The notes: generated by a model from the letters alone, not told the origin. 64,000 bases of DNA from Occultella gossypii (GCF_019947135.1 NZ_JAGSHT010000014.1:79343-143342); one strand, 5' to 3'. Positions 26,347 to 37,246 are shown, numbered from the stretch's first letter. Translations and numbers: made by a program.

Positions 26347-27363
26347 CTACCGGCGTGCGGCGAGCCAGGCGTCCTCGGCCGCGTAATCGAACAGGTCGGC
26401 GCCACCTGCCGCGAACTCGGCGAACGCCTCGCGCCAGTCCCGCTCGGTGGCCGCGCGTTCGATCCAGTCCAGATACGGCCCCAGTGAGGCCGCGTAGTCG
26501 GTGACCGGCCGGTAGCCGAGGTCCGCGGCTGCGCGGGACATGTCGAAGACGAAGGGCACGGGCACCCCCCACGGGCTCAGTCCCACGTTCCCCTCCGGCT
26601 CGCCGGGCATCGGGTGCACCGTGACATCGCGGCTCCGGGCCGCGTAGACCGCCGTCACGATCTCGGTGGTGGTCGGGGCCTGCGGATCCACCGCGTTGAG
26701 CACTCGCCGCCCTGGCCTGGCCGCGGCGAGGCGGATCAGCTCGGCGATGTTCTCGACGGCGCTGGTGTGGAACTGCGAGCGCCCCTCGTGGGCGAGCACC
26801 ACGTCCGTGCGGCCGTCCAGGACCCTTTTGAGCGCGAACCACTCGCGCGGGTTCTGCGCGAGGCGGCCATGGATCGCGCCGGGCCGCAGCACGGTGGCCG
26901 GAATGTCGGCGGCGAGCCACGCCTGCTCGAGTTCCACCTTGCCCGACGCGTACCCGCCCAGGCCGGGCTCCGCCGTCGGGCCGTCCTCGCCCCGCCCGAC
27001 GTCCAGGTGCGGGAACTCCGGCCCGCCCAGGTATCGGCCGTCACCATCGGCGCAGACGGCCGCGGAGGAGATCACGACGGCGGAGCCCAGGTCCGCGCGA
27101 TGGCGCAGCACCTGCTCGGCGTGGCCCGAGTTGAAGGCGACGCAGTCCACGAGCAGGTCGACGCCGTCGCCGACCGCGGCGGCGAGCACCGTTTCGTCGT
27201 CGCGGTCGCCGCGCACCTCGCGTACGCCGCGTTCGACGAGGTCCGGCTCGAGCGGGCGGCTGCCGCGATGCAGGACCCGGACCTGCCACCCGTCGGCGGC
27301 GAGCGCGAGGGACGCGGGGACGCCGATCTGTCCGTTGCCGCCGATGATCAGCGCGGTGCTCAT
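26347..27363 (-). CDS. NAD-dependent epimerase/reductase, tandem relative
   Basis: This is a 338-aa Rossmann-fold protein beginning MSTALIIGGNGQIGVPASLA. The active-site region carries VVISSAAV and GYASGKVELEQ in place of the neighbour's SSASAY and YSRDK. The two genes lie head to tail, 85 bp apart, suggesting an old duplication. ATG 27363 sits six nt after TACGGT (minus strand 27375-27370), a leaderless arrangement that shares its intergenic region with the divergent membrane-protein gene. The substrate is unknown. Confidence 0.82.
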   Translation of the reverse strand: MSTALIIGGNGQIGVPASLALAADGWQVRVLHRGSRPLEPDLVERGVREVRGDRDDETVLAAAVGDGVDLLVDCVAFNSGHAEQVLRHRADLGSAVVISSAAVCADGDGRYLGGPEFPHLDVGRGEDGPTAEPGLGGYASGKVELEQAWLAADIPATVLRPGAIHGRLAQNPREWFALKRVLDGRTDVVLAHEGRSQFHTSAVENIAELIRLAAARPGRRVLNAVDPQAPTTTEIVTAVYAARSRDVTVHPMPGEPEGNVGLSPWGVPVPFVFDMSRAAADLGYRPVTDYAASLGPYLDWIERAATERDWREAFAEFAAGGADLFDYAAEDAWLAARR

Positions 27364-27397
27364 CACCCCACCGTAGGGTCGCCAGTAGCCTGCCTGC

Positions 27398-28552
27398 ATG
27401 ACATCCGGCACAACATCCGAGCGGTCGCCGGCGCGGCCCGAGGAGGCCGCCGCGCAGATCGCGGCCTGCGAACGCACGTTCCGCAGGTACGGACTGCCGT
27501 TGCTCGTGCACGGGCACACCTCGCGACGGGACGTGTACGGACGCGCTGCCCCGTTCCTGGTCGTGGTGATGCTGCTCGAGGTGTTCGCCGCGGTGCGCCT
27601 GGACTGGGCCTGGTGGGTCAACCTGGCCGTCCTGGTCGGCGCGATCGGACTGCTGTTCGCCGGCTACGCCGGACTGAACGTGCTCCGGGGGCGGCCCTGG
27701 GGCACGCTCCCCCAGGACGTCGGCACGGCCGAGCTGGTGTTCTTCGTGCTGGCGCCCGCGGTGCTGCCCGTGGTCTTCGGCGGGCAGTGGGTCACCGGGA
27801 TCTCCGTGGCGGTCGGCAACGTGGTGCTGCTGGCGATCGTGCGCGGCGTGGTCGGCTACGGGTTGGCGGCCACCCTCTGGTGGGGTATGTCCCGGGTCGG
27901 CAAGGAGCTCGGGGACTCGCTGCTGCGGCTGATCCGGTTCCTGCCGTTGCTGCTGATCTTCTCGATCGCACTCTTCTACACCACCGAGGTGTGGCAGGTC
28001 TTCGACCACACCCCGGGTGCCTCGGACCTGATCCTCGGGGCGTTCTTCGTGGCGCTGATCGTGCTCATCCTGCGGATCCGGCTGTCCCGGGAGACGGCGG
28101 AGATCCTCGACCGGGCCGAGCGGGAGGTCCCGGAGGCCGCAGCCCTGCCGGCGCTGACCCGTCCGCAGCGGGCCAATGTCGCGGCCATGGTCGGCGCCAA
28201 CCAGCTGCTCCAGGTGATCGTGGTGAGCGTCGGCGTCGGGGTGTTCTTCCTGGCCCTCGGTGTGCTCACGATCACGCCCGGCCTGATGGCCGAGTGGGCG
28301 ATCGACGGCGGCAGCTGGCGCGAGGAGGTGGACCTGTTCGGGGACACGCTGGTGCTCAGCCAGACCCTGATCCGGGTGTCGGTGGCCATGGCCACGTTCA
28401 CGGGGCTGTACTACGCCATCTCGGTGCTCACCGACGCGGTGTACCGGGTCGACTTCATCGACGACATGGCCGTGAAGATGGCCGACATCGCCGCCCACCG
28501 GGTGCGCTACCTGCGCCTGCTCGCCGCGCGCGACGCGGCCACCTCCGGCTGA
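27398..28552 (+). CDS. Integral membrane protein, unknown function
   Basis: This is a 384-aa protein with about nine hydrophobic helices: two near 50-90, several between 105 and 220 (including RFLPLLLIFSIALFYTTEVW), and two after a cytoplasmic loop (about 235-260) before a C-terminal basic tail. I do not recognise a named family. ATG 27398 lies six nt after TAGCCT (27386-27391). It is monocistronic and divergent from the reductase gene. Confidence 0.75.
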   Translation: MTSGTTSERSPARPEEAAAQIAACERTFRRYGLPLLVHGHTSRRDVYGRAAPFLVVVMLLEVFAAVRLDWAWWVNLAVLVGAIGLLFAGYAGLNVLRGRPWGTLPQDVGTAELVFFVLAPAVLPVVFGGQWVTGISVAVGNVVLLAIVRGVVGYGLAATLWWGMSRVGKELGDSLLRLIRFLPLLLIFSIALFYTTEVWQVFDHTPGASDLILGAFFVALIVLILRIRLSRETAEILDRAEREVPEAAALPALTRPQRANVAAMVGANQLLQVIVVSVGVGVFFLALGVLTITPGLMAEWAIDGGSWREEVDLFGDTLVLSQTLIRVSVAMATFTGLYYAISVLTDAVYRVDFIDDMAVKMADIAAHRVRYLRLLAARDAATSG

Positions 28553-28594
28553 CCACCCGGCCCGGTCGCCGGTACGTCGGTAGGCTCGACCACC

Positions 28595-29149
28595 ATGGCG
28601 ATCATCCACCGCGCGACCCTCACCCCGACCAAGATGGAACTGCTCGCGACCTGGCTCGCCACGCCGGCCTCCGGTGGGCTCGAAGGCCCCGGCGAACTGC
28701 GCCAGGTCGGCAGCTACCGCTTCGACGACCCGGACGGCGAGGTCGGCATCGAGGCGCTCCTGGTCACCCGGGACGGTCCGGTCCGCCAGGCCGTGCTGAC
28801 CTATCGAGCCGCACCGCTGGAGGGCGCCGGCGCGCACCTGATCGCCACCACGGAGCACTCGGTCCTCGGCCGGCGCTGGGTGTACGACGGCCAGGGCGAT
28901 CCCGTGGCCATGGCTGCCTACGGACGCGCACTCGCCGGGCTCCAGCACCAGGCACCCCTCGAGGTCTGGGAGGGCGACACCTTCGTCGAGACCCGGGAGC
29001 CGACGGTGCGCCTGACCGTGTGGGATCCCGCCGCGTCACCCGACGGGCTCTCCGTGCGCCTCGCCCGTGAGCCGGGCGCGGTCGAGACCGGGTCGCCGGC
29101 ACTCCTGGCGACCTGGGACGGCGGCAGCGGCGTGGTCGCCACCGCCTGA
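28595..29149 (+). CDS. Maltokinase N-terminal cap-like domain protein
   Basis: This is a 184-aa protein beginning MAIIHRATLTPTKMELLATW. It has the layout of the stand-alone relatives of the maltokinase (Pep2/Mak) N-cap domain: a sheet-rich fold with YRFDDPDGEVGIEALLV and LTYRAAPLEGAGAHLIATTE. Corynebacterial CG0192 is such a protein (family knowledge). No catalytic kinase domain follows. ATG 28595 lies eight nt after TAGGCT (28581-28586). The function is unknown; a link to trehalose or glycogen metabolism would be speculation. Confidence 0.6.
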   Translation: MAIIHRATLTPTKMELLATWLATPASGGLEGPGELRQVGSYRFDDPDGEVGIEALLVTRDGPVRQAVLTYRAAPLEGAGAHLIATTEHSVLGRRWVYDGQGDPVAMAAYGRALAGLQHQAPLEVWEGDTFVETREPTVRLTVWDPAASPDGLSVRLAREPGAVETGSPALLATWDGGSGVVATA

Positions 29150-29201
29150 AACTCGGCACGCGAGCACTCGCGTGCTCGGGCTCACATGGCACGATCGGAG
29201 C

Positions 29202-29627
29202 ATGGAAGCCACCCCCGCCGCGGCCCTGTGGGCCGACCGCACCGGCAAGCGGACCTACACCGGCCACAACGCGCGCGGCGCCGAGGTCCGCATCGGACCG
29301 GACGACGCCGAGGGCGTTTTCTCCCCGGGGGAGCTGATGAAGCTCTCGCTCGCGGCCTGCAACCTGATGAGCGCCGACTGGCCGCTGTCGCGGCGTCTGG
29401 GTCGTGACTTCCGCGCCTCGGTCGGGGTGGAGACCGAGAAGGTCGAGGACGAGAACCGGTACGGCTCCGGCCGGGTCGAGATCGTGCTCGACCTGTCCGG
29501 TCTCGACGAGCAGGGCCGCGCCGACCTGGAGGAGGTCGTGCGCCGCGCCGTGGAGCGCGGTTGCACCGTGGGGCGCACACTGGATGCCGGGATGCCCCAC
29601 ACACTGAGCATCACCGACGCCCGCTAG
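29202..29627 (+). CDS. OsmC-family peroxiredoxin-like protein
   Basis: This is a 141-aa protein. Both redox cysteines of the family are present: Cys53 in LSLAACNLMS and Cys121 in ERGCTVGRTL. Members reduce organic hydroperoxides in the cytosol. ATG 29202 gives the usual family length. The gene stands alone on the plus strand between the cap-like protein and an unrelated membrane-associated protein. Confidence 0.85.
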   Translation: MEATPAAALWADRTGKRTYTGHNARGAEVRIGPDDAEGVFSPGELMKLSLAACNLMSADWPLSRRLGRDFRASVGVETEKVEDENRYGSGRVEIVLDLSGLDEQGRADLEEVVRRAVERGCTVGRTLDAGMPHTLSITDAR

Positions 29628-29683
29628 GGCGGCCGCGACACCCGAGCACACCGCACCGAGCACAGGCACCACGAGGAGGACCC

Positions 29684-30457
29684 ATGGGACGCAGGGCCAA
29701 GGACGACCAGAACGGCGAGCAGGGCTCCGGAACCCTGGAGCGCCTGATCGACACGGCTGTCACGGTGCCCGCGGGACGCGTGCACGCCTACGTCGACGGC
29801 CTGCGGCGCAAGAACCCGACCGCCTCCCCGGAGGAGATCATCGCCCTCCTCGAGAAGCGGTACCTGCTCGCCGTCAGCGGCTCCGGGGCGGCGGTCGGTG
29901 CGGCCGCCGCGTTCCCGGTGATCGGCACCACCGCGGCGGTGGCCCTCACCGCGGGACAGGTCGGCGTGTTCCTGGCCGCCTCGAGCGCACTGTCCCTGGC
30001 GGTGGCGGACGTGCACGGGATCGCCGTCGGCGACGTCCACCGGCGGCGGGCGCTGCTGATGAGCTCCCTGCTCGGCGAGCAGGGCCCGCAACTGTTCGAG
30101 CAGCAGCTGGGGCTGAGCTCGGTCACGTGGGCGAAGGTGCTGCTCACCCGGCTCCCGGTGGCGACCGTGAAGAGCGTCAACAAGGCCCTGCGCGGTCGGG
30201 TCGTGAAGGTGGCCGCGGCCAAGGGCGGGTCGATCATGCTCGGGCGGCTGCTGCCGTTCGGTGTCGGCGCAGTGGTCGGGTTCGCCGGCGGCCGGCTGAT
30301 GGGCAAGACGATGATCGGTGGCACCAAAGAGGCGTTCGGCCCGGCCCCGGCCTTCTTCACACGGGAGGTGGAGGGCACCGCCGTGACGGTCGAGCCCGAT
30401 GACCTGTTCAAGGAGCCGCTGCCGAAGGGCAGCGAGACCACGGCGGACGGCTCCTGA
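29684..30457 (+). CDS. Conserved membrane-associated protein, unknown
   Basis: This is a 257-aa protein. An N-terminal soluble, helical part (TLERLIDTAVTVPAGRVHAY) precedes two strongly hydrophobic Ala/Gly/Val-rich stretches around residues 66-110, and a further Gly-rich hydrophobic segment near 190-210 (LLPFGVGAVVGFAGGRLMG). The ATG at 29684 follows AGGAGGA, an ideal ribosome binding site. I do not recognise the family; a distant resemblance to EcsC-type proteins was considered but is not secure. Confidence 0.7.
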   Translation: MGRRAKDDQNGEQGSGTLERLIDTAVTVPAGRVHAYVDGLRRKNPTASPEEIIALLEKRYLLAVSGSGAAVGAAAAFPVIGTTAAVALTAGQVGVFLAASSALSLAVADVHGIAVGDVHRRRALLMSSLLGEQGPQLFEQQLGLSSVTWAKVLLTRLPVATVKSVNKALRGRVVKVAAAKGGSIMLGRLLPFGVGAVVGFAGGRLMGKTMIGGTKEAFGPAPAFFTREVEGTAVTVEPDDLFKEPLPKGSETTADGS

Positions 30458-30515
30458 GGCGGGCGGGTCGATAACAGGGTGCACGCGGCTCTGGTGGTCG
30501 GGCAGGGTGGTCGTC

Positions 30516-31307
30516 ATGTCGGAGGTCAAGAACGTCGAGTACGGCGACTCGGCGATCGCGCTCCCGAATGAGATCCTGCGGTCGGTGGTCGGCAGTGGTG
30601 TGCACGGAATCGCGATCGCCGGCACCGACGATCACGACGAGATGGGTGTCTATATCGAGCCGCCCTCGCACGCGCTCGGCGTCGGGAAGTACCGCGATGA
30701 CTATGTCTGGCGGACGCAACCCGAAGGTGTGCGTAGTGGTCATGGCGACACCGATCTGATCCTGTACTCGCTACGCAAGTACCTCCGGTTGGGGATCAGG
30801 GGCAACCCGACTGTGATGCTGCCGCTGTTCGCGCCCGAGGAGTCCCTGGTCGTGCTGACGCCGCTCGGAACGGAGTTGCGATCGATGCGGTCGTCCTTCC
30901 TGTCGCAGCAGGCCGTCGAGCGATTCCTCGGCTACATGCAGTCGCAACACGAGCGGATGCTGGGTGCGTCGAAGCGAAAAGTACCCAATCGGCCGGAACT
31001 GATCGAGAAGTACGGCTGGGACGTGAAGTACGGCAGCCACGCGCTACGACTCGCCTATCAAGGGTTCGAGATCGCATCGACGGGAACGCTGAGTTTGCCC
31101 CTGCCCGAACGGGAGCGCGAACGTGTCCTGTCCGTGAAGCGCGGTGAGGTACCTCGCACCGAGGTCTCCCTCGAGGTCGCCGGCCTGGAGGCCCAGGTCC
31201 GTACCTTGCTGGACGACGACGCGTCGCCGCTCCCTGCAGTCGCGGACTTCGACAGGATCAACGACTGGGCGATCGATGCCCAGCGCCGCCACTGGGGATG
31301 GCGCTGA
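30516..31307 (+). CDS. Pol-beta-type nucleotidyltransferase, YcgL/RlaP-like
   Basis: This is a 263-aa protein with a nucleotidyltransferase-like N-terminus: [20 protein letters not shown] takes the place of the G-S-x-x-x-G and D-x-D metal-binding motif. Downstream segments such as [20 protein letters not shown] and [17 protein letters not shown] match the COG3541/RlaP group, whose members are scattered in phages and genomic islands, some linked to RNA repair. Codon use is visibly less GC-rich than neighbours (AAT, TAT, AAA AGT, CAA codons), suggesting horizontal acquisition. The ribosome binding site of the ATG at 30516 is weak. Its role here is unknown. Confidence 0.72.
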   Translation: MSEVKNVEYGDSAIALPNEILRSVVGSGVHGIAIAGTDDHDEMGVYIEPPSHALGVGKYRDDYVWRTQPEGVRSGHGDTDLILYSLRKYLRLGIRGNPTVMLPLFAPEESLVVLTPLGTELRSMRSSFLSQQAVERFLGYMQSQHERMLGASKRKVPNRPELIEKYGWDVKYGSHALRLAYQGFEIASTGTLSLPLPERERERVLSVKRGEVPRTEVSLEVAGLEAQVRTLLDDDASPLPAVADFDRINDWAIDAQRRHWGWR

Positions 31308-31368
31308 CCTACAACCGTCGGCGCGGCACGCATGGAGAGTCCGCTGCGGGCAGACCTACACTGGCTCC

Positions 31369-32166
31369 ATGCCGGACACCCAGTACGAGGATCTGCTCGC
31401 CCACGTCCTGGCCACCGGGGCCACCAAGGGCGACCGCACCGGTACCGGCACCCTTTCGGTGTTCGGGCATCAGCTGCGCTACGACCTCGCCCGCGGCTTC
31501 CCGCTGGTCACCACCAAGCGCGTGCACCTGAAGTCGATCGTGCACGAGCTGATCTGGTTCCTTCGCGGTGACTCCAACGTCGCCTACCTGCGTGAGAACG
31601 GGGTGCGGATCTGGGACGAGTGGGCCGATGACGACGGCGAGCTCGGCCCGGTCTACGGCGTCCAGTGGCGCTCGTGGCCGACGCCCGACGGCGGCCACAT
31701 CGACCAGATCGACCAGGTGCTCACCCAGCTGCGGGAGACCCCGGACAGCAGGCGCATCATCGTGTCCGCGTGGAACGTCGCCGAACTCGACCGGATGGCC
31801 CTCGCCCCGTGTCACGCGTTCTTCCAGTTCTACGTGGCCGACGGTCGTCTCTCCTGCCAGTTGTACCAGCGCAGCGCCGACCTGTTCCTCGGGGTGCCGT
31901 TCAACATCGCCTCGTACGCCCTGCTCACCCACATGGTCGCTCAGCAGGTCGGCCTCGAGGTGGGCGACTTCATCTGGACCGGCGGCGACTGCCACATCTA
32001 CAGCAACCACGTCGACCAGGTCCGCGAGCAGCTCACCCGGGATCCGTACGAGTTCCCGACGCTGCGCCTGGACGCAGCGCCGAGCCTGTTCGACTACACC
32101 TACGAGGACGTCGAGGTCGTCGGCTACTCCCACCACCCGACGATCAAGGCTCCGATCGCGGTCTGA
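31369..32166 (+). CDS. thyA: Thymidylate synthase
   Basis: This is a 265-aa enzyme that methylates dUMP to dTMP using methylene-tetrahydrofolate. All landmarks are present: [23 protein letters not shown], catalytic Cys near 148 in [27 protein letters not shown] and the C-terminal [10 protein letters not shown]. The length equals the E. coli enzyme. ATG 31369 lies six nt after TACACT (31357-31362), so the message is probably leaderless. folA follows after 15 bp, giving the usual co-expression with dihydrofolate reductase. Confidence 0.97.
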   Translation: MPDTQYEDLLAHVLATGATKGDRTGTGTLSVFGHQLRYDLARGFPLVTTKRVHLKSIVHELIWFLRGDSNVAYLRENGVRIWDEWADDDGELGPVYGVQWRSWPTPDGGHIDQIDQVLTQLRETPDSRRIIVSAWNVAELDRMALAPCHAFFQFYVADGRLSCQLYQRSADLFLGVPFNIASYALLTHMVAQQVGLEVGDFIWTGGDCHIYSNHVDQVREQLTRDPYEFPTLRLDAAPSLFDYTYEDVEVVGYSHHPTIKAPIAV

Positions 32167-32181
32167 GCCGGAGCGAGGACC

Positions 32182-32664
32182 ATGCTGGGAATGATCTGGG
32201 CGCAGGCCCGTGGCCGAGTGATCGGACGCGACAACGACCTGCCCTGGCACCTACCCGAGGACCTCGCCCACTTCCGGTCGACGACGGCGGGGGATGCCGT
32301 GGTCATGGGCCGCCGGCAGTGGGAGTCGCTGCCCGAGCGGTTCCGGCCCCTGCCGGGCCGGCGCAACGTGGTGCTCAGCCGGAATCCCGACTACGTGGCC
32401 GACGGCGCGGAGCTGGCCACCACCCTGGACGCCGCCCTCGCGCTGGTCGCCGACGAGGACGCCTGGGTCTGCGGCGGCGGTGAGGTCTACGCGCGGGCGA
32501 TCCCCCACGCGGACGTCCTCGTCGTCACCGAGATCGACCTGGACGTCGAGGGCGACACCTTCGCCCCACCGATCGGGCCGGAGTGGGAGGTCACCGAGGC
32601 CGGGCCGTGGCGCACCGGCGCCGGTGGTCTGCGGTTCCGGATCCTGACCTACGGGCGCCCGTGA
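32182..32664 (+). CDS. folA: Dihydrofolate reductase
   Basis: This is a 160-aa enzyme that regenerates tetrahydrofolate after thymidylate synthase. Motifs: MIWAQARGRVIGRDNDLPWH at the N-terminus, VVMGRRQWESLP, LPGRRNVVLSR and WVCGGGEVYARAIPHAD. The acidic active-site residue lies in LPEDLAHF. It is directly downstream of thyA with 15 bp between, with GAGCGAGGACC before the ATG. It is the target of trimethoprim-type inhibitors (family knowledge). Confidence 0.96.
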   Translation: MLGMIWAQARGRVIGRDNDLPWHLPEDLAHFRSTTAGDAVVMGRRQWESLPERFRPLPGRRNVVLSRNPDYVADGAELATTLDAALALVADEDAWVCGGGEVYARAIPHADVLVVTEIDLDVEGDTFAPPIGPEWEVTEAGPWRTGAGGLRFRILTYGRP

Positions 32665-32702
32665 ACGTGACGGCCGACACACCTGGGTAGGCTGCTCGGA
32701 CG

Positions 32703-33533
32703 ATGACTGCACCAGGCGGCCCCGAGGCCAACGACGACGCGGGCCGGGGCAGCGCCCGGCCCGACGATCCACGCGGTCTGCTGCCGATCGTCGCCGCCGG
32801 GCGCACGGCGCTGGTCGCGGCTGTGTGCCTGTTCGCGGTGCTCGCGGCGACCGCCGTCGGGCCCTGGGAGATCACCGAGCGGTGGCAGGTCGACGTGACG
32901 ACCGCCGAACCCCCCAGCAGCACCGGTTCGGAGCAGCAGCCCACGCCCGAACCGACCCCGAGCATGCCTGAGTTCCTCGAGGACCTTCCGGTGCCGGACC
33001 TGAGCTGGCTCGGCCTGGTCGCCGGCCTGGTGGCGGCGGTCATCGTGATCGCGCTCCTGATGCGGTATCTGGCATACCTGCGGCGGCCGCTCGAGGACGA
33101 GGCGGACGCCCAGAGCCGGCTGGTCGGCGGCGAGGTCGCCGACACCGAACCGGAGCTGCCGGTGCTGGAGCAGGGCGTGAGCGCCGCGCTGAAGCATCTC
33201 GACCAGATCCGGGAGCCGCGGGACGCCATCGTCGCGGCCTGGCTCGCCCTCGAGGACGCGGCTGCCCGCTCCGGCGTGGTCCGGGCGCCCGCGCAGACGC
33301 CCACCGAGTTCACCGCCGGGGTGTTGGACCGGACCGAGGCGGACCCCCGCGCCACTGCCACCCTGCTCCGGCTCTACCACCGGGCCCGGTTCTCGACCGC
33401 TCCGGTCACCGCCGGCGACGTGACCACCGCCTCGACCTGCCTCGCCGACCTGGCCCGCAGCTGGACCGCCCTCCAGGCCGCCGCCAGACGCGACGCCGAG
33501 TCCGCCCGGCCGGCACCGGAGGACGAGGGGTGA
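32703..33533 (+). CDS. DUF4129 membrane protein
   Basis: This is a 276-aa protein with a hydrophobic helix near 32-48, a Pro/Thr/Glu-rich extracytoplasmic loop, a second helix near 102-122 (LGLVAGLVAAVIVIALLMRY), then a cytoplasmic DUF4129 domain (AALKHLDQIREPRDAIVAAW and TPTEFTAGVL, with LLRLYHRARFS). DUF4129 usually sits at the C-terminus of TgpA-type transglutaminases or beside MoxR/DUF58 genes. This is the first gene of a five-gene overlapping operon. ATG 32703 is nine nt from a TAGGCT box. Confidence 0.85.
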   Translation: MTAPGGPEANDDAGRGSARPDDPRGLLPIVAAGRTALVAAVCLFAVLAATAVGPWEITERWQVDVTTAEPPSSTGSEQQPTPEPTPSMPEFLEDLPVPDLSWLGLVAGLVAAVIVIALLMRYLAYLRRPLEDEADAQSRLVGGEVADTEPELPVLEQGVSAALKHLDQIREPRDAIVAAWLALEDAAARSGVVRAPAQTPTEFTAGVLDRTEADPRATATLLRLYHRARFSTAPVTAGDVTTASTCLADLARSWTALQAAARRDAESARPAPEDEG

Positions 33534-34026
33534 GCGTGCACCCGGACGACGGGCGCAGACGCCGCTGGTGGGTCTGGCCCGTTGTGGTGGGCGTCGGCGG
33601 CCCCGTGCTCGCGTTCACCATCGGGCTGGACGCGGCGCACTCGCTCATGATCGGTCTCGCCGTAGCGCTCGTCGTCGCGGGCAGCCGTGTGATCGGACTG
33701 GGCGACCAGGCGGTGTGGCCACGGCTGCCGTTCGGGCGCCGCGACGGAGCCCGCCGCGACGTCTCCAGTTTGTCCTGGTCGCTGTACGGTCAGCAGCACG
33801 AGCTGACGGGCTCCGGCCGACGGCGGCTGCGCCGGGTCTGCCTGGACACCCTCGAGCTCGCCGGTTTCTCCCTCGACACACCGGACGGCGTCCGCGCGGT
33901 CGAGGACCTCCTCGGGCGCCCCGTGACCGCGTTCCTGATCGACGAGGACCAACCCGCGCCGGACCTGCGCGGCGTCCAACGCACCCTGACCGCACTGACC
34001 GCAGTCCCGCTACGAAAGGCTCACCG

Positions 34027-34030
<4 letters not shown>
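33530..34030 (+). CDS. Small membrane protein of the MoxR operon
   Basis: This is a 166-aa protein with two N-terminal hydrophobic helices (WVWPVVVGVGGPVLAFTIG; SLMIGLAVALVVAGSRVIGL) and a soluble C-terminal part containing ELTGSGRRRLRRVCLDTL. The GTG start overlaps the upstream stop (GTGA) and the stop overlaps the moxR start (ATGA). It is a conserved-looking member of actinobacterial MoxR operons; I know no function. Confidence 0.78.
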
Positions 34031-35039
<1,009 letters not shown>

Positions 35040-35043
<4 letters not shown>

Positions 35044-36446
35044 GCACGGCCGACATCCCCGGGCGTACCGGTGAGCGCCCGCCACCGGCCGCGGCGCCGT
35101 GGCGTCCCGGGGTGCAGTCGATCGCGGCCGCCGTCATCGGCGTGGCTGCTCTGACCCTCGGGGTGATCGGGTCCCGGCCGGACGTCGCCGTGCTGGGCCT
35201 ACCGTTCGTGCTCGGTTTCGCCTGGGCCTGGTTCACCCGGCCCGCATCGACCTCTCGTCAGGCGCTGCGTCAGGCGACCGATCGCCGCGGGGCCGGCACC
35301 GACGCCGCGTCCGACAGCCTGATCGGCACAGTGGCCGGCGACCTCGTGCTTGACCCCGCACCTGGAGCCGAGGTGCTCCGGGTCCGCGTGACCAGCGCCG
35401 GACACCGGGAGGGTCAGGCACTCATCGACGTCGGCGGCGCCGGGACCCGGACGGTCCGGATGCATCTGGACACCGCACGGACCGGCGTGCAGCCGATGTT
35501 CCGCACGGACCTCGTGTGGTCCTCCTACGACCAGACGTTGGTCGCCGGGCCCAGCCGTCTCGGGCCGCTGCGGGTGACCGTCTACCCCACCGCGGTCCCG
35601 TTGCGCCGGCTCCCGATGCCTCGCCGGCTGCAGGGTCTGACCGGTCCGCACACGTCCCGGCGGGTCGGCGACGGCACCGACCTGCACGACGTGAACCTGT
35701 TCACCCCTGGTGACCGATTGCGCCGCATCGACTGGCGGGTCACGGCCCGCCGATCCCTGGACGTGACCACCGGGCGCCTCGGCGAGCTGTACGTGCGCCG
35801 CACGTTCGCGACGGCGGACGCCACGATCATGCTCGTGGTGGACTCGCGCGACAACGTCGGGCCGGACGTGGACACCTGGGGCGGCGGCAAGCAGGCGCGG
35901 GTGGACGAACCCACCTCCCTCGACCTGGCCCGGGAGGCGGCCATGTCGCTCGCGAAGCGGTACATCGACGGCGGCGACCGGGTGGGGCTCGACGACCTCG
36001 GACTGCGGCGTCGGCCGGTGGCCCCGGCCGGCGGGCGCAAGCAGCTGGACCGGATCACGCAGCGGCTCGCGACGATCGCTCCGGAGGGGTCACCAACAGC
36101 GCGGGAACGGGCCCCTCAGGTGCCATCGTCCGCGCTGGTGGTGATCTTCTCCACGTTCCTCGACGACGAGGCGGCCCGGATGGCGCACCAGTGGCACGCC
36201 CAGGCGCACCGGGTCATCGCCGTCGACGTGCTGCCCGAGGTGCGTGACCATCACCTCGACTCCTACCAGCAGACCGCGTACGCCCTGGTCCGCCTGGAGC
36301 GCGGTATCCGACTCGAGCGGCTGCGTCGCACCGGCGTGGAAGTGGTGCACTGGGTCGGCGACCCGGACGGTCACGGCTCGTCGACGTCGGCGGACATCGA
36401 CCTGCTGGTGCTGTCCCGGCCTGGGCACCGGGTGCGGACCCGATGA
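35040..36446 (+). CDS. DUF58 protein with vWA-like domain
   Basis: This is a 468-aa protein. Two hydrophobic helices near 25-65 anchor it; an extracytoplasmic or edge domain (about 90-190) follows, then the DUF58 signature GDRLRRIDWRVTARRSLDV and a von Willebrand A-like domain (ATIMLVVDSRDN, then LVVIFSTFLDDEAARM). It is the usual partner of MoxR. The GTG start overlaps the moxR stop. An in-frame extension upstream is antisense-like shadow sequence inside moxR and was rejected. Confidence 0.9.
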
Positions 36447-37189
36447 GCACGCCCGGCCCCCTCAGCAGCATCCGCGAGTGGATGTTCGGCTGGGACGTGA
36501 ACACGCCCCGGGAGCGCCCGCTGCCGCCGGTCGAGATCGACGTGGGCCGCTGGGTGCCGGCCTGGGCGGTCCGGGTGGTCGCGGGCCTGGCCGTACTCGC
36601 CGCTGGCGTACTGCTCACCGCTGACCCGACCCAGCTCGCGCTGGCCGCAGCGCTCGGCGTCGGGGTCGCGATCGGTCCCCAGGGGGCGATCCCGATGATC
36701 GCCCTGGTGGCCGGCATCATCGCGTTCGCCGTCCGGGAACCGTCACCGGCAGTCGGCGCCGGCCTGCTCCTGTGTCTGCACGGCATGCACTACCTGACCC
36801 GACGGGTCTCCGGGCTGTCCCCGCGGGCCCGGGTGGAACTGGCGGCCCTGCGGCGGGGGCTCGTCCCGGCCCTGGTGCTTCAGGGGTTCGCCCAACTCGT
36901 CGGCGTGGTCGTCTGGATCCTGCCGGGCCCGGCTTCCCCCTTCCCCTGGCTCGCCGTGCTGGCGCTGATCGCGATCACCATTCTCGTGCTGGTAGGGGTG
37001 CGGGCACTGCGCGCCGCCGAGGCCGGCCCGGGGCCTCGCCGCATGCCGGCGAAGCCGTCTCGTGGAACCACCGACAGCACACCACCCGGCCCTGGAGGTG
37101 ATAGAACGTCCTCCGGCGCACCCCCGCAGGACGGCGGCGAGCCGCCGGCTGCCCGGCCGACGTGGCGCTCGGTGGACCCCGACGCCTGA
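36443..37189 (+). CDS. Membrane protein, last gene of the MoxR operon
   Basis: This is a 248-aa protein with about six hydrophobic helices between residues 35 and 190 and a Pro/Gly/Ser/Arg-rich cytoplasmic tail. The ATG overlaps the DUF58 stop by four bases. It takes the place where a transglutaminase-type protein (TgpA, DUF3488) would normally sit, but no transglutaminase Cys-His-Asp motif is visible. The function is unknown. Confidence 0.78.
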   Translation: MSTPGPLSSIREWMFGWDVNTPRERPLPPVEIDVGRWVPAWAVRVVAGLAVLAAGVLLTADPTQLALAAALGVGVAIGPQGAIPMIALVAGIIAFAVREPSPAVGAGLLLCLHGMHYLTRRVSGLSPRARVELAALRRGLVPALVLQGFAQLVGVVVWILPGPASPFPWLAVLALIAITILVLVGVRALRAAEAGPGPRRMPAKPSRGTTDSTPPGPGGDRTSSGAPPQDGGEPPAARPTWRSVDPDA

Positions 37190-37246
37190 CCCGTCGCAAC
37201 GCACGATCCTCTCCCCCACCAGACCGCACCCGATCAGGAGCTCCCA

